Positions 45,256 through 54,626 of a stretch of DNA of 64,000 bases are shown here, piece by piece. This DNA comes from an uncultured Rivibacter sp. (lineage in GTDB: Bacteria; Pseudomonadota; Gammaproteobacteria; Burkholderiales; Burkholderiaceae): NCBI GenBank assembly GCA_946480925.1, contig CAMLLU010000017.1, forward strand, positions 24,767-88,766, given 5' to 3'. A model generated the notes under the pieces. The model saw nothing but the letters and a program-made list of their open reading frames with translations. It ran no database searches and was not told the DNA's origin. The translations under genes and the position numbers were made by a program. Each line of letters begins with the position of its first letter. The first letter of the stretch is position 1.

Positions 45256-46595
45256 GACTGCACCGTGGGTGTTGCTTGCCGTGAAGAGGCCCTGGAGGCC
45301 GGCGCTTCCAGCGCCAGCGTGCGATGCGCCGCACGCTGTGCTTCGGGGGTGGCGCACACACCCTGCAGCGCCGCGGCCAGCTGCGCAGCCACACGCTCCC
45401 ACGTGAAGGTGGAACGCACGCGCTCGAGGCCGGCACGCCCCATCGCGCGGGCCAGCGTGGGGTTGTCGTACAGCTCGGTGAGGCAGCGCGCCAGCGCCCG
45501 AGGGTCGTGCGGCGGCACGAGCTGGCCGGTCACGCCGTGCAACACGGTGTACTGGATGCCGCCCACCGCCGAGCCCACCACCGGCGTGGCGCAGGCCATC
45601 GCCTCCAGCGGTGTGATGCCGAAGGGCTCGTACCACGGCGTGGTGACGAAGACGTCGCACGCCGCGTAGTAGCGCCGGAGCTCGTTGCGCTGCCGGCGGC
45701 CCACGAAGTGCACCTGCGTGGCCACGCCGAGTTCACCGGCGATGGCGCGCAGCCGGCCGATCTCTGGCGTGACGCGCCCGTCAGGCTCGTCGGACTCGCC
45801 CCCCACCACCAGCAGCCGGGCCGGCACGCGCGGCGGCAGGTGCTTCAGCGCATGGATCACGTTGTCGATGCCCTTGCGCGGCACCAGCCGGCCGAGTTGC
45901 AACAAGACGAACTCGTGCTCGCCGAGGCCCAGCGATGCGCGCGCCAGCGCCCGGTCCATCGGCTGGAATTCGCCGGGGTCGTAGCCGCAGGGCACCATGG
46001 CCATGCGGTCGTGGTGCGCACCGTACAGGCGCACGAGGTCGAGCTCGTCTTGCGGGCACTCGGCCACCACGCAGTCGGCGTCGCACACGATCTGCCGCTC
46101 GATGTCGAGGCGCTGCAGCGGAAACCCATCTGCCTGCCTTTGGTGCTCGCGCCGCACCAGGCCGAGCGCATGGAAGGTGATGGCGAAGGGCAGGCCCAGG
46201 CGGCGCTTGAGTTGCAGCGCCACCCAGCCCGACATGAAGAAGTTCGCATGCACCACGTCGTAATGCATGCGCTCGCCGCAGATGCGCCTGCAGGCTTCGT
46301 AGAACTGCGGCATGTGGGGCAGCAGTTGTTCCTTCGCGATGAAGCCTGGGCGACCCGCCGGGATGTGCAGCACGCGCAGGCGCGGCTTCACGCGCACCAC
46401 GGCGGGCACGTCGCGCGAATCGCGCCGCGTGAACACGTCGACACGGTGCCCTGCGCGTGCCAGGCATTCGGCCATGTGGGCCACGTAGAGGTTCTGGCCC
46501 CCTGCATCGATACCGCCCAACAGGGCCAATGGCGATGCATGTTCACTGATCATCGCGATGCGTAGCGGTCTCTCGTGAATGGACATCTTTTCCAT
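45252..46595 (-). CDS. Glycosyltransferase family 4, first gene of the glycan operon
   Basis: The 447-residue GT-B enzyme has the N-terminal IDAGGQNLYVAHMAECLARAG motif and the nucleotide-sugar-binding C-terminal domain with LLQLGRLVPRKGIDNVIHAL (about 226-245), TTPWYEPFGITPLEAMAC (with the EX7E) and GSAVGGIQYTV. This is the sucrose-synthase-like GT4 group, which also includes glycosyltransferases that make glycosylglycerates and surface glycans. The start at ATG 46595 is preceded by an AAAGG site; 46586 is an alternative. It is the first gene of eight minus-strand genes with overlaps or 6-base gaps, so a promoter must lie between 46596 and 46764. Confidence 0.9.
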   Translation of the reverse strand: MEKMSIHERPLRIAMISEHASPLALLGGIDAGGQNLYVAHMAECLARAGHRVDVFTRRDSRDVPAVVRVKPRLRVLHIPAGRPGFIAKEQLLPHMPQFYEACRRICGERMHYDVVHANFFMSGWVALQLKRRLGLPFAITFHALGLVRREHQRQADGFPLQRLDIERQIVCDADCVVAECPQDELDLVRLYGAHHDRMAMVPCGYDPGEFQPMDRALARASLGLGEHEFVLLQLGRLVPRKGIDNVIHALKHLPPRVPARLLVVGGESDEPDGRVTPEIGRLRAIAGELGVATQVHFVGRRQRNELRRYYAACDVFVTTPWYEPFGITPLEAMACATPVVGSAVGGIQYTVLHGVTGQLVPPHDPRALARCLTELYDNPTLARAMGRAGLERVRSTFTWERVAAQLAAALQGVCATPEAQRAAHRTLALEAPASRASSRQATPTVQS

Positions 46596-46764
46596 GTGTT
46601 GCAAACCTTTGATCGCAGTCCGTTGCGGCAAGCGATGTACCCGCAGCGACTGCCGAAGCGTTGCAGGCTGAAGCAGCGCTTGCAGCCCCGCACCACTGCG
46701 GCAATTTGTGCCGCGGACTTCGGCAACTTCTTCGGTGCAGGCAGCGGGGCGTGCGGCCGTGCGG

Positions 46765-47763
46765 TCAGCGGCTTTCGACGAGCTTGCGCAGCAACCCGAT
46801 CTGCTGCGTGACCCGCGCGGCTTCGACGTCGCAGGCCGCGGCTTCTGCCTCGCCGCCCTGCCGGCGCGACAACACCGCGGCCTGGCCCAGCAGCAGCAGC
46901 TTCTCGTGCAGTGCGCGTATGGCCGACCACAGCGCCTGCTCGGTGCTTTCTTCCTGCGCCAGCCGCAGCGTGCTCAGCGAGAAGGCATGCCCCGTGTGGC
47001 ACCGGTAGCGCGGTGGATCCGCGCCCTTGATCGCCCACAGGCTGCCATTGCAGTCGGGGCACACGAACGAGGTGGGCGACGCTATGGCTTCGAGGTCCTT
47101 CATCACATCGGCGCCCTGCTGCAAGCTCACGGTGTGCTCCTGTTCGATGCGGCGCGGCGGCGGCGTCTCGGCGGCCGGCACGGCCTTGCCGGTCAGCTCA
47201 GCCAGCAGTGCGGCCATGGGGGCCAGTGCGAGGCTGTGGTCCACCACCACGTGGTGCAGCGCGCTCTGCGGCATGCCGGGCTCTTCGGCCTCCTGCGGGT
47301 CCTGCACCAGTACCAGGCCGCCACTGGCCTTGATGGCCTGCAGCCCCGCGGTGCCGTCGTCGAGCCGCCCCGTGAGCAGCACGCCGATGACGCGCGGCCC
47401 CAGGCTCAACGCGGCCGAGCGGAACAGCGGGTCCACGGCCGGGCGCGTGTGGTGCTCCTTCGGGCCGCGCGTCACGCGCATGCGGTCGGCGTCGAGCAGC
47501 AGGTGATGGTCGGGCGGCGCCACGTACACACGGCCCGCCTCGAAGGCCTGCCCGTCGATCGCGTGCGTCACCGGGTTGTGGCTGCCGAGCGCCAGGATGT
47601 CGGGCAGCGTGCTGCTGTGGGCCCCGATGTGCAACACGATGAACACCGCCGCACCGAAGCGCGGCGGCAAGGCCGACACCAGCTCGCGCAAGGCGCGCAC
47701 GCCGCCGGCCGAAGCGCCGATCACCACCACGTCGCGCCGCACTGCTGCTGCATTTGCTTTCAT
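46765..47763 (-). CDS. CheB-type methylesterase domain protein with C-terminal zinc ribbon
   Basis: CheB removes methyl groups from receptor glutamates. The 332-residue protein has a CheB catalytic domain from residue 9 to about 180: VVVIGASAGGVRALREL with the Ser, FIVLHIGAHSSTLPDIL with the His, and GVLLTGRLDDGTAGLQAI with the Asp. It lacks the N-terminal receiver domain of chemotaxis CheB. After a linker there is a zinc ribbon with FVCPDCNGSLW and YRCHTGHAFS (about 234-262), then helices with a repeated Gln/Glu pattern that could bind another protein. It is divergent from a CheB-CheR hybrid kinase, so both may modify the same partner. Independent of chemotaxis genes in the window. Confidence 0.85.
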   Translation of the reverse strand: MKANAAAVRRDVVVIGASAGGVRALRELVSALPPRFGAAVFIVLHIGAHSSTLPDILALGSHNPVTHAIDGQAFEAGRVYVAPPDHHLLLDADRMRVTRGPKEHHTRPAVDPLFRSAALSLGPRVIGVLLTGRLDDGTAGLQAIKASGGLVLVQDPQEAEEPGMPQSALHHVVVDHSLALAPMAALLAELTGKAVPAAETPPPRRIEQEHTVSLQQGADVMKDLEAIASPTSFVCPDCNGSLWAIKGADPPRYRCHTGHAFSLSTLRLAQEESTEQALWSAIRALHEKLLLLGQAAVLSRRQGGEAEAAACDVEAARVTQQIGLLRKLVESR

Positions 47764-47857
47764 CGCCGCTCATACCGGCAAGCCACGCGCCCGCAACGCC
47801 GTGCGCCGGCGCATACCGACCCGCGGAGCACAATCGTGTGTTACCTCCGAGCCCGCC

Positions 47858-50800
47858 ATGACCAACCCCCTGTCACCGCCGAACGAGTCCGAACTGGTGC
47901 CGAGCTCCCTGAAGTTTCCGGTCGTGGGCCTGGGCGCCTCGGCTGGCGGCGTGGCGTCGCTGATCACCTTCTTCGAGCACATGCCGGGCGACAGCGGCGT
48001 GGCCTTCGTGGTGGTGCTGCACCTGTCGCCCAAGCACACGAGCAACCTGCCGGCGCTGCTGCAGGGCGTCACGCAGATGAAGGTGGTCACCGTCGAGGAG
48101 CCTGTGTCCATCGAGCGCGATCACATCTACGTGATCCCGCCGAACAAGCACCTGTCGATGAACGACGGCTACCTGCGTGTGTCCGACATGGATCACCCGC
48201 GCGGCCGGCCGGTGGCGATCGATCTGTTCTTCCGCACGCTGGCCATCGTGCACCGCGAGCGCGCGGTGGCCGTGGTGCTGTCGGGCACGGGCTCCGACGG
48301 TGCGGTGGGGCTCACGCGCGTGAAGGGCGAAGGCGGCATCACGCTGGCGCAGAGCGACCCTGAATTCGACGGCATGCCGCACGCCGCCATCTCCACCGCT
48401 TCGGTGGACTGGGTGCTGCCCGTGGCGGAGATGCCGGACAAGCTGGTGCAGATGTGGCGCAACGCCCGTTCCATCGAGCTGCCGCTGGCGCGCGACGAAG
48501 GCCCCGAAGAGCGACCGCCGGTCAAGACCTCGCCACGGCCCGAGGCCGCCAAGGAAGCGGAGGAGGCGCTGCGCGACATCCTGGTGCTGCTGCGTGCGCG
48601 CACCGGCCACGACTTCCGCAACTACAAGCGCGCCACCGTGCTGAGGCGGCTCGAACGCCGCCTTCAGGTGCACGGGCTGCCCAACCTGCCGGCCTACCGC
48701 GCCTTCCTGCAGGCCCAGGTGGAAGAGTCGCACGCGCTGCTGAAGGACCTGCTCATCGGCGTGACCAACTTCTTCCGCGACCAGGAAGCCTTCAGCGCCC
48801 TGCAGCACGACGTGATCCAGCGCCTGTTCGAGCACGAAACCGTGCGCGCCGAAGGCCTGCGCGCCTGGGTGGCCGGCTGCGCCACGGGCGAGGAGGCCTA
48901 TTCCATTGCGATGCTCATGTGCGAGGAAGCCGCGGCGCACCAGCAGTCCGGCAAGCTGCACCTGTTCGCCACCGACATCGACGAAAGCGCCATCGCCGTC
49001 GCCCGCGCGGGGCTCTACCCGCCGTCCATCGAAGCCGACCTGTCGCCCACGCGGCTGCGTCGCTTCTTCGACAAGGAAGCCGGCCAGTACCGCATACGCA
49101 AGGAGGTGCGCGAGAAGGTGATGTTCGCCGCGCACAACATCCTGCGCGACCCGCCTTTCTCGAAGCTCGACCTCATTTCTTGCCGCAACCTGCTGATCTA
49201 CCTCGACCGCCAGGTGCACAACGAGATCCTCGAGATGTTCCACTTCGCGCTGCGACCGGGTGGCTACCTCCTTCTCGGCAGCTCCGAGTCGGCCGACACC
49301 GCTTCGCACCTCTTTTCGGTGGTGGACAAGAAGCAGCGCATCTACCGCGCCAAGGTGGCCGCGCGTTCGGCGCGCTTCGTGCCCGCCTTGCCCATGGGCA
49401 GCAGGCCGCCCAAGCCGCCGCCCGGCATGGAAGCCGCGCCCGAGAAGCGCGGCGTCACCTATGCCGACCTGCACCAGCGTCTGGCCGAGCAGTACGCGCC
49501 GCCTTCGGTGCTGATCGACGGCGAAGCCAACATCGTGCACCTGTCGGAGAACGCAAGCCGCTTCCTGCACCATGCCGCGGGCACGCCTTCGCACCACCTG
49601 CTGAGCCTGGTGCAGCCCGAGCTGCGGCTGGAGCTGCGCACGGCGATCTTCCAGGCCATGCGCTCGGGCAAGAGCATGGAGGCACGCCGCGTGCAGATCC
49701 AGGGCGACGGGCGCAAGCGCTACGTCAACATGATCGTGCGGCCGGTGCAGGAGCCCGAGCTCTCGGGCCCGCTGGTGCTGGTGCTGTTCGACGAGGTGGA
49801 GGACTCCATGGCCTCGGACGCCCAGGCCCCCGACGCCGAGGGCCGTGACCCGCTGGTGGCCCAGTTCGAAGAAGAGCTGCGCCGCACCAAGGAGCAGCTG
49901 CAGAGCACCATCGAGCATTCCGAGACCTCGACCGAGGAGCTCAAGGCCTCTAACGAGGAGCTGCAGGCCATCAACGAGGAGCTGCGCTCCACCACCGAAG
50001 AGCTCGAGACGAGCAAGGAAGAGCTGCAGTCCATCAACGAAGAGCTCATCACCGTCAACCACGAGCTCAAGACCAAGGTCGAGGAAACCAGCAAGATCAA
50101 CGACGACCTGCAGAACCTCATCGCCTCGACCGACATCGCCACCGTGTTCGTCGACCGCGGCATGAGCATCAAGCGCTACACGCCGCACGCCACGAAGCTG
50201 TTCAACCTCATTCCCACCGACGTGGGGCGCTCGCTGCTGGACATCACCCACCGGCTCGACTACGACCTGCTGGCCGACGACGCGGCCGAGGCCTTCCAGT
50301 CGCTGCGCGTGATCGAGCGCGAGGTGACCAGCCAGGACGGCAAGTGGTACCTCGCCCGCGTGCTGCCCTACCGCACCACCGAAGACCGCATCGACGGCGC
50401 CGTGCTCACCTTCGTGGACGTGACCGGCCGCCGCCAGGCCGAGGAAAACATGCGCCTGGTGGCTGAAAGCACCAAGGACCACGCGATCATCACCTTCGAC
50501 CTCGAAGGCCGCATCACCACCTGGAACAAGGGCGCCGAGCGCATCTTCGGCTACGCCGACAGCGAGGTGATCGGGCGCGACGCCGCGATGCTGTTCGTGC
50601 AGGAAGACCGCGAGAGCGACGTGCTGCACGAAGAAATGCGGCGCGCCGCGCGCGAGGGCAGCGCCGAAGACGACCGCTGGCACCTGCGCAAGGACGGCAG
50701 CCGCTTCTTCTGCAGCGGCATCACCACCGCGCTGCACGACGAAGGCCGGCTCAAGGGCTACGCCAAGATCGCGCGCGACCTCACCGGCAACAAGCACATC

Positions 50801-51973
50801 GAGCGCCAACGCGAAGCCGCACTGCGCCGCGAGACCGCCGGGCGGGCCGAGGCCCAGGCCGCCAGCGATTTGAAAGACGAATTCCTGGCGGTGATGTCGC
50901 ACGAGCTGAAGAACCCGCTCAACCTCATCCAGCTCAACGCCGAGCTGCTGGGTCGCCTGCCCGAGGCGCGGGCGCTGCCGGCCGTGGTGCGTGCGTCCGA
51001 GATCATCCGCAAGACGGTGCTCACGCAGGCGCAGATCATCGACGACCTGCTCGACCTGTCACGCATGAACACAGGCAAGCTCTCGCTCCACCGCGAGCCG
51101 CTGGACTGCTCGGCCACGGTGCACACCATCGTCGAAGCGCTGGCAGGCGAAGCAGCCGACAAGCGCATCGACCTGGCGGTGGACGTCGCCGAGACGCCCT
51201 TGATGATCGACGCGGACCGCGCACGCATCGAACAGGTGGTGTGGAACCTGCTGAGCAATGCGCTGAAGTTCACCCCCGGCGGCGGGCGTGTGGCAGTGAG
51301 CCTGGGCCGCGACACGGGCTTCGCTCGGCTGGTGGTGCGCGACAGCGGCCGCGGCATCCCGCCCGACTTCCTGCCGCGTGTGTTCCAGATGTTCCAGCAG
51401 GCCGAGCCCGGCACGGCGCGCCGCCAGGGCGGCCTGGGCATCGGGCTGGCGCTCGTGAAGCACATCGTGGAGCTGCACGGTGGCAGCGTGCTGGCCGAAT
51501 CGGCCGGCTCCGGCCAGGGCGCCTGCTTCACCGTGAAGCTGCCGCTGCCCGGCCACGCGCCTTTGCGCGCGGCAGCCGGCGAGCATGCCGAAGGCTACGT
51601 GCTGCGCGGCAGGCGCGTGGTGGTGGTCGACGACGACGCCGCGAGCGTGGAGACGCTGCACCGACTGCTCGAGCTGGAAGGCGCCACGGTGACTGCCGCC
51701 ACCGGCGTGCAGGAGGCGCTGGCCGCGGTGCGCGAAAGCAAGCCCGACCTCGTGATCACCGACATCGCCATGCCGGGGACCGACGGCTACCAGCTGCTCG
51801 AAGCGCTGCGCGCCGACGCGGCCACCGCCGACCTGCCGGTGATCGCGCTCACCGGCTTCGGCCGCGCCTCCGACGTGAAGCGCGCCATCGCCGCCGGCTT
51901 CGACGCCCACCTGAAGAAGCCGCTCACGCTCGACCAGCTGCTCAGCACCTTGACGCGGATGAAGGCTCGCTAG
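47858..51973 (+). CDS. CheB-CheR-PAS-histidine kinase-receiver hybrid protein
   Basis: This 1371-residue single protein links five activities. It contains a CheB methylesterase (about 20-190; Ser28 in GLGASAGG, His near 54, Asp near 147) and a CheR methyltransferase (about 230-475; NFFRDQEAFSAL, then VAGCATGEEAYSIAML and FSKLDLISCRNLLIYL). A coiled coil of repeating SNEELQAINEELRSTTEELE units follows (about 670-750), then two PAS domains (about 755-860 and 865-990, with GRITTWNKGAERIFGYADSE). A HisKA domain with His1015 (FLAVMSHELKNPLNLIQL), a HATPase and a C-terminal receiver with Asp1302 complete it. Such CheB/CheR kinases are known but rare; targets are unknown. It overlaps a lone receiver gene by 4 bases. 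Confidence 0.92.
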   Translation: MTNPLSPPNESELVPSSLKFPVVGLGASAGGVASLITFFEHMPGDSGVAFVVVLHLSPKHTSNLPALLQGVTQMKVVTVEEPVSIERDHIYVIPPNKHLSMNDGYLRVSDMDHPRGRPVAIDLFFRTLAIVHRERAVAVVLSGTGSDGAVGLTRVKGEGGITLAQSDPEFDGMPHAAISTASVDWVLPVAEMPDKLVQMWRNARSIELPLARDEGPEERPPVKTSPRPEAAKEAEEALRDILVLLRARTGHDFRNYKRATVLRRLERRLQVHGLPNLPAYRAFLQAQVEESHALLKDLLIGVTNFFRDQEAFSALQHDVIQRLFEHETVRAEGLRAWVAGCATGEEAYSIAMLMCEEAAAHQQSGKLHLFATDIDESAIAVARAGLYPPSIEADLSPTRLRRFFDKEAGQYRIRKEVREKVMFAAHNILRDPPFSKLDLISCRNLLIYLDRQVHNEILEMFHFALRPGGYLLLGSSESADTASHLFSVVDKKQRIYRAKVAARSARFVPALPMGSRPPKPPPGMEAAPEKRGVTYADLHQRLAEQYAPPSVLIDGEANIVHLSENASRFLHHAAGTPSHHLLSLVQPELRLELRTAIFQAMRSGKSMEARRVQIQGDGRKRYVNMIVRPVQEPELSGPLVLVLFDEVEDSMASDAQAPDAEGRDPLVAQFEEELRRTKEQLQSTIEHSETSTEELKASNEELQAINEELRSTTEELETSKEELQSINEELITVNHELKTKVEETSKINDDLQNLIASTDIATVFVDRGMSIKRYTPHATKLFNLIPTDVGRSLLDITHRLDYDLLADDAAEAFQSLRVIEREVTSQDGKWYLARVLPYRTTEDRIDGAVLTFVDVTGRRQAEENMRLVAESTKDHAIITFDLEGRITTWNKGAERIFGYADSEVIGRDAAMLFVQEDRESDVLHEEMRRAAREGSAEDDRWHLRKDGSRFFCSGITTALHDEGRLKGYAKIARDLTGNKHIERQREAALRRETAGRAEAQAASDLKDEFLAVMSHELKNPLNLIQLNAELLGRLPEARALPAVVRASEIIRKTVLTQAQIIDDLLDLSRMNTGKLSLHREPLDCSATVHTIVEALAGEAADKRIDLAVDVAETPLMIDADRARIEQVVWNLLSNALKFTPGGGRVAVSLGRDTGFARLVVRDSGRGIPPDFLPRVFQMFQQAEPGTARRQGGLGIGLALVKHIVELHGGSVLAESAGSGQGACFTVKLPLPGHAPLRAAAGEHAEGYVLRGRRVVVVDDDAASVETLHRLLELEGATVTAATGVQEALAAVRESKPDLVITDIAMPGTDGYQLLEALRADAATADLPVIALTGFGRASDVKRAIAAGFDAHLKKPLTLDQLLSTLTRMKAR

Positions 51974-52374
51974 GCGGGCGGCACCTGCGCCACCAGGCCG
52001 AGCACGCGGTCGATGTCCACCGGCTTGGTGAGGAAGTCGTCGAAGCCGCACGACAGCGCGCGCTCCCGCTTGTCGTCGCCGCTGAGCCCGGTGACGGCGA
52101 TGAACCGCGGCTGCGGTTCGTGGCCTGCAAACAGCCGGCGCAGCGCCTGCACGGTCTCGGCCCCGTCCATCCCGGGCATGGTGATGTCCATGATCACCAC
52201 GTCGGGGTGCTGTTCGCTGGCCAGCTCGAGGGCCGTCTGCCCGTCGTAGGCGGTCTGCACATCGCAGGCCAACGCCATGCTCAGCACGGTGGCCAGCGTG
52301 TCGGCCGCATCGGCGTTGTCGTCTACCACCAGCACGTGGCGCGAAGCAGGATCAACGGACAGCGGAGCGACCAT
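51970..52374 (-). CDS. Stand-alone response regulator receiver protein
   Basis: The 134-residue product is a single receiver domain: VLVVDDNADAADTLATVL at the start, the phosphorylated Asp at 63 in VIMDITMPGMDG, and the C-terminal switch residues with FIAVTGLSG and LTKPVD. No output domain is present, so it acts by protein contact or as a phosphate sink. The stop overlaps the stop of the hybrid kinase gene by 4 bases on the opposite strand; the ATG at 52374 has an AAGGA site. It may be the partner that takes phosphate from the hybrid kinase. The frame is open to 53100 without meaning. Confidence 0.93.
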   Translation of the reverse strand: MVAPLSVDPASRHVLVVDDNADAADTLATVLSMALACDVQTAYDGQTALELASEQHPDVVIMDITMPGMDGAETVQALRRLFAGHEPQPRFIAVTGLSGDDKRERALSCGFDDFLTKPVDIDRVLGLVAQVPPA

Positions 52375-52557
52375 GGAAACGATCCTTCGTGCATCCCATG
52401 TCATGTGCGATGTCGTGTCGCAGTCTCCAATGTGCCGCTGACGGCCCGGCGAGGCCAGCGCCGGCCAGGAAAACCGACCTGCCAGAGAAGGAACATCGCT
52501 TGCCAATGAGAGCTGCCAGCCCGGGCCGGACGTGCCCGGGCTGCGACGAGGACCAAA

Positions 52558-53079
52558 TTGACGAAGCCGACGCGCCCCGCCGAACCACCCAGCCCGCCGC
52601 AGGTGCCCGCACACGTGAGCATCGGCCGCGTGCAGGCGATAGGCGTGCCCTTGCTGGCGCTGCTGCCGGCGGTGGCCCTGACCGGCCTGCTGGGCGAGCG
52701 CGAGGAGCATGCCGGCAGCGTGTCGGCCGGCGGCGTTTCGCTGCAGGTGGACTACCCGGCCGTGCTGCGTTTTCGCACCCTGCACGAGCTCAGGATCACC
52801 GTAGCCAACCAGGGCGACACGCCGATGCCCATGACCACGCTGCAGATCGACCACTCGTACCTGCGCGCGTTCACGCGGTTGCAGACCACGCCGAAGGTGG
52901 ACGTGGTGACGCCCCAGCACCACGAGGTGACGCTCGGACCGCTTGCGCCCGGCGAAGCGCGCCGCGTGGTGGCCACCCTCGAAGCCGACAACTACGGCCG
53001 CCACGCCGGCCGCGTGCGGCTCACCGCCCAGCCCGGCAGCGACGTGGCGGTGGACGTCTCGACCCTGGTGCTGCCCTGA
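52558..53079 (+). CDS. Hypothetical exported protein with one membrane helix
   Basis: The 173-residue product has a Pro-rich cytoplasmic tail, one membrane helix at about residues 28-46 (IGVPLLALLPAVALTGLLG), and a periplasmic domain of beta strands with LRITVANQGDTPMPMTTLQIDHS and VTLGPLAPGEARRVVATLEAD. The periplasmic part looks like an Ig-like or BACON fold. I do not recognise the family. The start is TTG at 52558 with a GAGGA site 5 bases upstream; GTG at 52615 is an alternative that would remove part of the tail. It precedes a DUF421 gene on the same strand with a repeat element between. Confidence 0.6.
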   Translation: MTKPTRPAEPPSPPQVPAHVSIGRVQAIGVPLLALLPAVALTGLLGEREEHAGSVSAGGVSLQVDYPAVLRFRTLHELRITVANQGDTPMPMTTLQIDHSYLRAFTRLQTTPKVDVVTPQHHEVTLGPLAPGEARRVVATLEADNYGRHAGRVRLTAQPGSDVAVDVSTLVLP

Positions 53080-53095
53080 ATGAAGTCCCGATTCA

Positions 53096-53177
53096 TTCAC
53101 CGCCGAGGCGCAGAGGGCGCGGAGGACCGCAGAGAAGACCTGTATTCCTCTGCGAATCTCTGCGCCTCGGCGGCGAA
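53096..53177. repeat. REP-like hairpin element, copy 2
   Basis: An 82-bp inverted repeat. Outer arms 53096-53115 and 53158-53177 are 20 bases each and pair with one G-T type mismatch (TTCACCGCC... and ...GGCGGCGAA). The inside contains AGAGGGCGCGGAGGACCGCAGAG. It is related to the element at 28669-28760 and lies 17 bases past the end of the gene before it. Confidence 0.8.
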
Positions 53178-53255
53178 GGCTGTTGATCCCTGGTCCGGTT
53201 CATGCACCGTGAGCGGCGCATACGGCGCAATGAAACCCTGAAGGAAGGCGACGAC

Positions 53256-53753
53256 ATGGAAACCGTGCTGCGCGTGGCCGTCATTTACCTGTTCGTGCTG
53301 GTGGGCCTGCGTGTGTTGGGCAAGCGCGAGTTCGGGCAGCTTTCGCCGCTGGAACTGGTGACGCTGCTCATGATCCCGGAGATCGTGTCGCAGGCGCTCA
53401 CGCGTGACGACTATTCGCTCACCAACGCGCTCATCGGCGTGTCCACCCTGTTCGTGCTGGTGTTCCTCACCTCGGTGCTGGTGCACCGCTTCAAGAAGCT
53501 GGAGCTGGCGGTATCCGGCGCCCCCACGGTGCTGGTGCGCCACGGCGAGCTGGCGAAGGACGCGCTCGATGCCAACCGCGTGACCACCGACGAGCTGTTC
53601 AGCGAAATGCACAAGTCGGGCCTGGACGACCTGCAACACGTGAAGTGGGCCATCCTCGAGCCCGACGGCCACATTGCCGTCGTGCCGACCGACGACGTGA
53701 AGCTCACCCCCGCCAACAACCGCAGCGCCAAGGAAACGCAGATCGTGACCTGA
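53256..53753 (+). CDS. DUF421 / YetF family membrane protein
   Basis: The 165-residue protein has two or three membrane helices in the first half (about 1-20, 30-60, 62-82) and a soluble YetF/DUF421 domain (about 85-150) with [36 protein letters not shown] and [18 protein letters not shown]. Members of the family occur in the inner membrane of proteobacteria and in Bacillus spore coats; the function is unknown. The ATG at 53256 follows AAGGAAGG. It lies 77 bases upstream of wrbA on the same strand. Confidence 0.88.
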   Translation: METVLRVAVIYLFVLVGLRVLGKREFGQLSPLELVTLLMIPEIVSQALTRDDYSLTNALIGVSTLFVLVFLTSVLVHRFKKLELAVSGAPTVLVRHGELAKDALDANRVTTDELFSEMHKSGLDDLQHVKWAILEPDGHIAVVPTDDVKLTPANNRSAKETQIVT

Positions 53754-53829
53754 CGCTCGGCCCCTTCCCGCAGCACCGGCGCAAGCCGGTGCCTTGTTTC
53801 ACCACCCACCTCTTCTACCGGAGCACTTC

Positions 53830-54432
53830 ATGGCGAAGATCCTCGTCCTCTACTACAGCATGTACGGCCACGTCGAACGCATGGCCCAGGCCGAAGCGGA
53901 AGGCGCTCGCGAAGTGGCGGGCAGCGAGGTGGTGGTCAAGCGCGTGCCGGAGCTCGCGCCCGAAGAAGTGCTGCGCCAGTCAGGGGCCAAGCTCGACCAG
54001 CAGGCCCCGGTGGCGAGCCCGCAGGAGCTGGGCGACTACCACGCCATCATCTTCGGCACGCCCACGCGCTACGGCAACATGACCGGCCAGATGCGCAACT
54101 TCCTCGACCAGACCGGCGCCCTGTGGCAAAGCGGCGCGCTGGTCGGCAAGGTGGGCAGCGTGTTCACGTCGAGCGCCACGCAACACGGCGGACAGGAAAG
54201 CACCCTCCTCACCTTCCACCCCACCCTGCTGCACCTGGGCATGATCATCGTCGGCCTGCCCTACAGCGACCAGACGCAGATGGGCATCGACGAGATCAAG
54301 GGCGGCAGCCCGTATGGAGCGAGCACCATCGCCGGTGTAAAGGGTGAGCGGCACCCCAGTGAGCAGGAGCTGGGGATGGCGCGGTTCCAGGGGCGGCATG
54401 TGGCGGGGATTGCGGCGAAGTTGTTTGGGTAG
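53830..54432 (+). CDS. wrbA: NAD(P)H:quinone oxidoreductase type IV, WrbA
   Basis: WrbA is an FMN-binding flavodoxin-like enzyme that reduces quinones by two electrons. The 200-residue product has the FMN phosphate loop [17 protein letters not shown] (residues about 10-26), [21 protein letters not shown] with the FMN isoalloxazine-binding residues, [14 protein letters not shown], and the C-terminal [11 protein letters not shown] and [12 protein letters not shown]. This is the full family pattern. The start at 53830 gives [14 protein letters not shown]. It converges with the type VI cluster genes, 194 bases away. Confidence 0.97.
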   Translation: MAKILVLYYSMYGHVERMAQAEAEGAREVAGSEVVVKRVPELAPEEVLRQSGAKLDQQAPVASPQELGDYHAIIFGTPTRYGNMTGQMRNFLDQTGALWQSGALVGKVGSVFTSSATQHGGQESTLLTFHPTLLHLGMIIVGLPYSDQTQMGIDEIKGGSPYGASTIAGVKGERHPSEQELGMARFQGRHVAGIAAKLFG

Positions 54433-54626
54433 CTCCGCGATCAGCACGGAGGCGTTTTTGCTGTGGAGCCGCTGCTGCAGCAGCTGTGTTGAGCGACTGA
54501 GCGTTGGAGTTGCAAGCTCGCGTGCTTTAGAAGATCGGTGCTCGCTCGACAACAACACAAGCCCTGCGGCCCCGCACGACCGAGATGCCTCGAAGCAAAA
54601 CAAGCATCCCTCTCTATGAGCGCTAC

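Noticed and set aside
46596..46764. Promoter of the glycan operon
   Set aside because: A promoter must lie here, but no -35/-10 pair with acceptable spacing was convincing enough to mark.
47873..50902. 1009-codon minus-strand ORF opposite the hybrid kinase
   Set aside because: Shadow frame; the plus-strand frame carries CheB, CheR and kinase motifs in order.
54433..54626. Small ORFs between wrbA and the lipoprotein gene
   Set aside because: Short, with no start context or homology; the 194-base gap holds nothing I can support.
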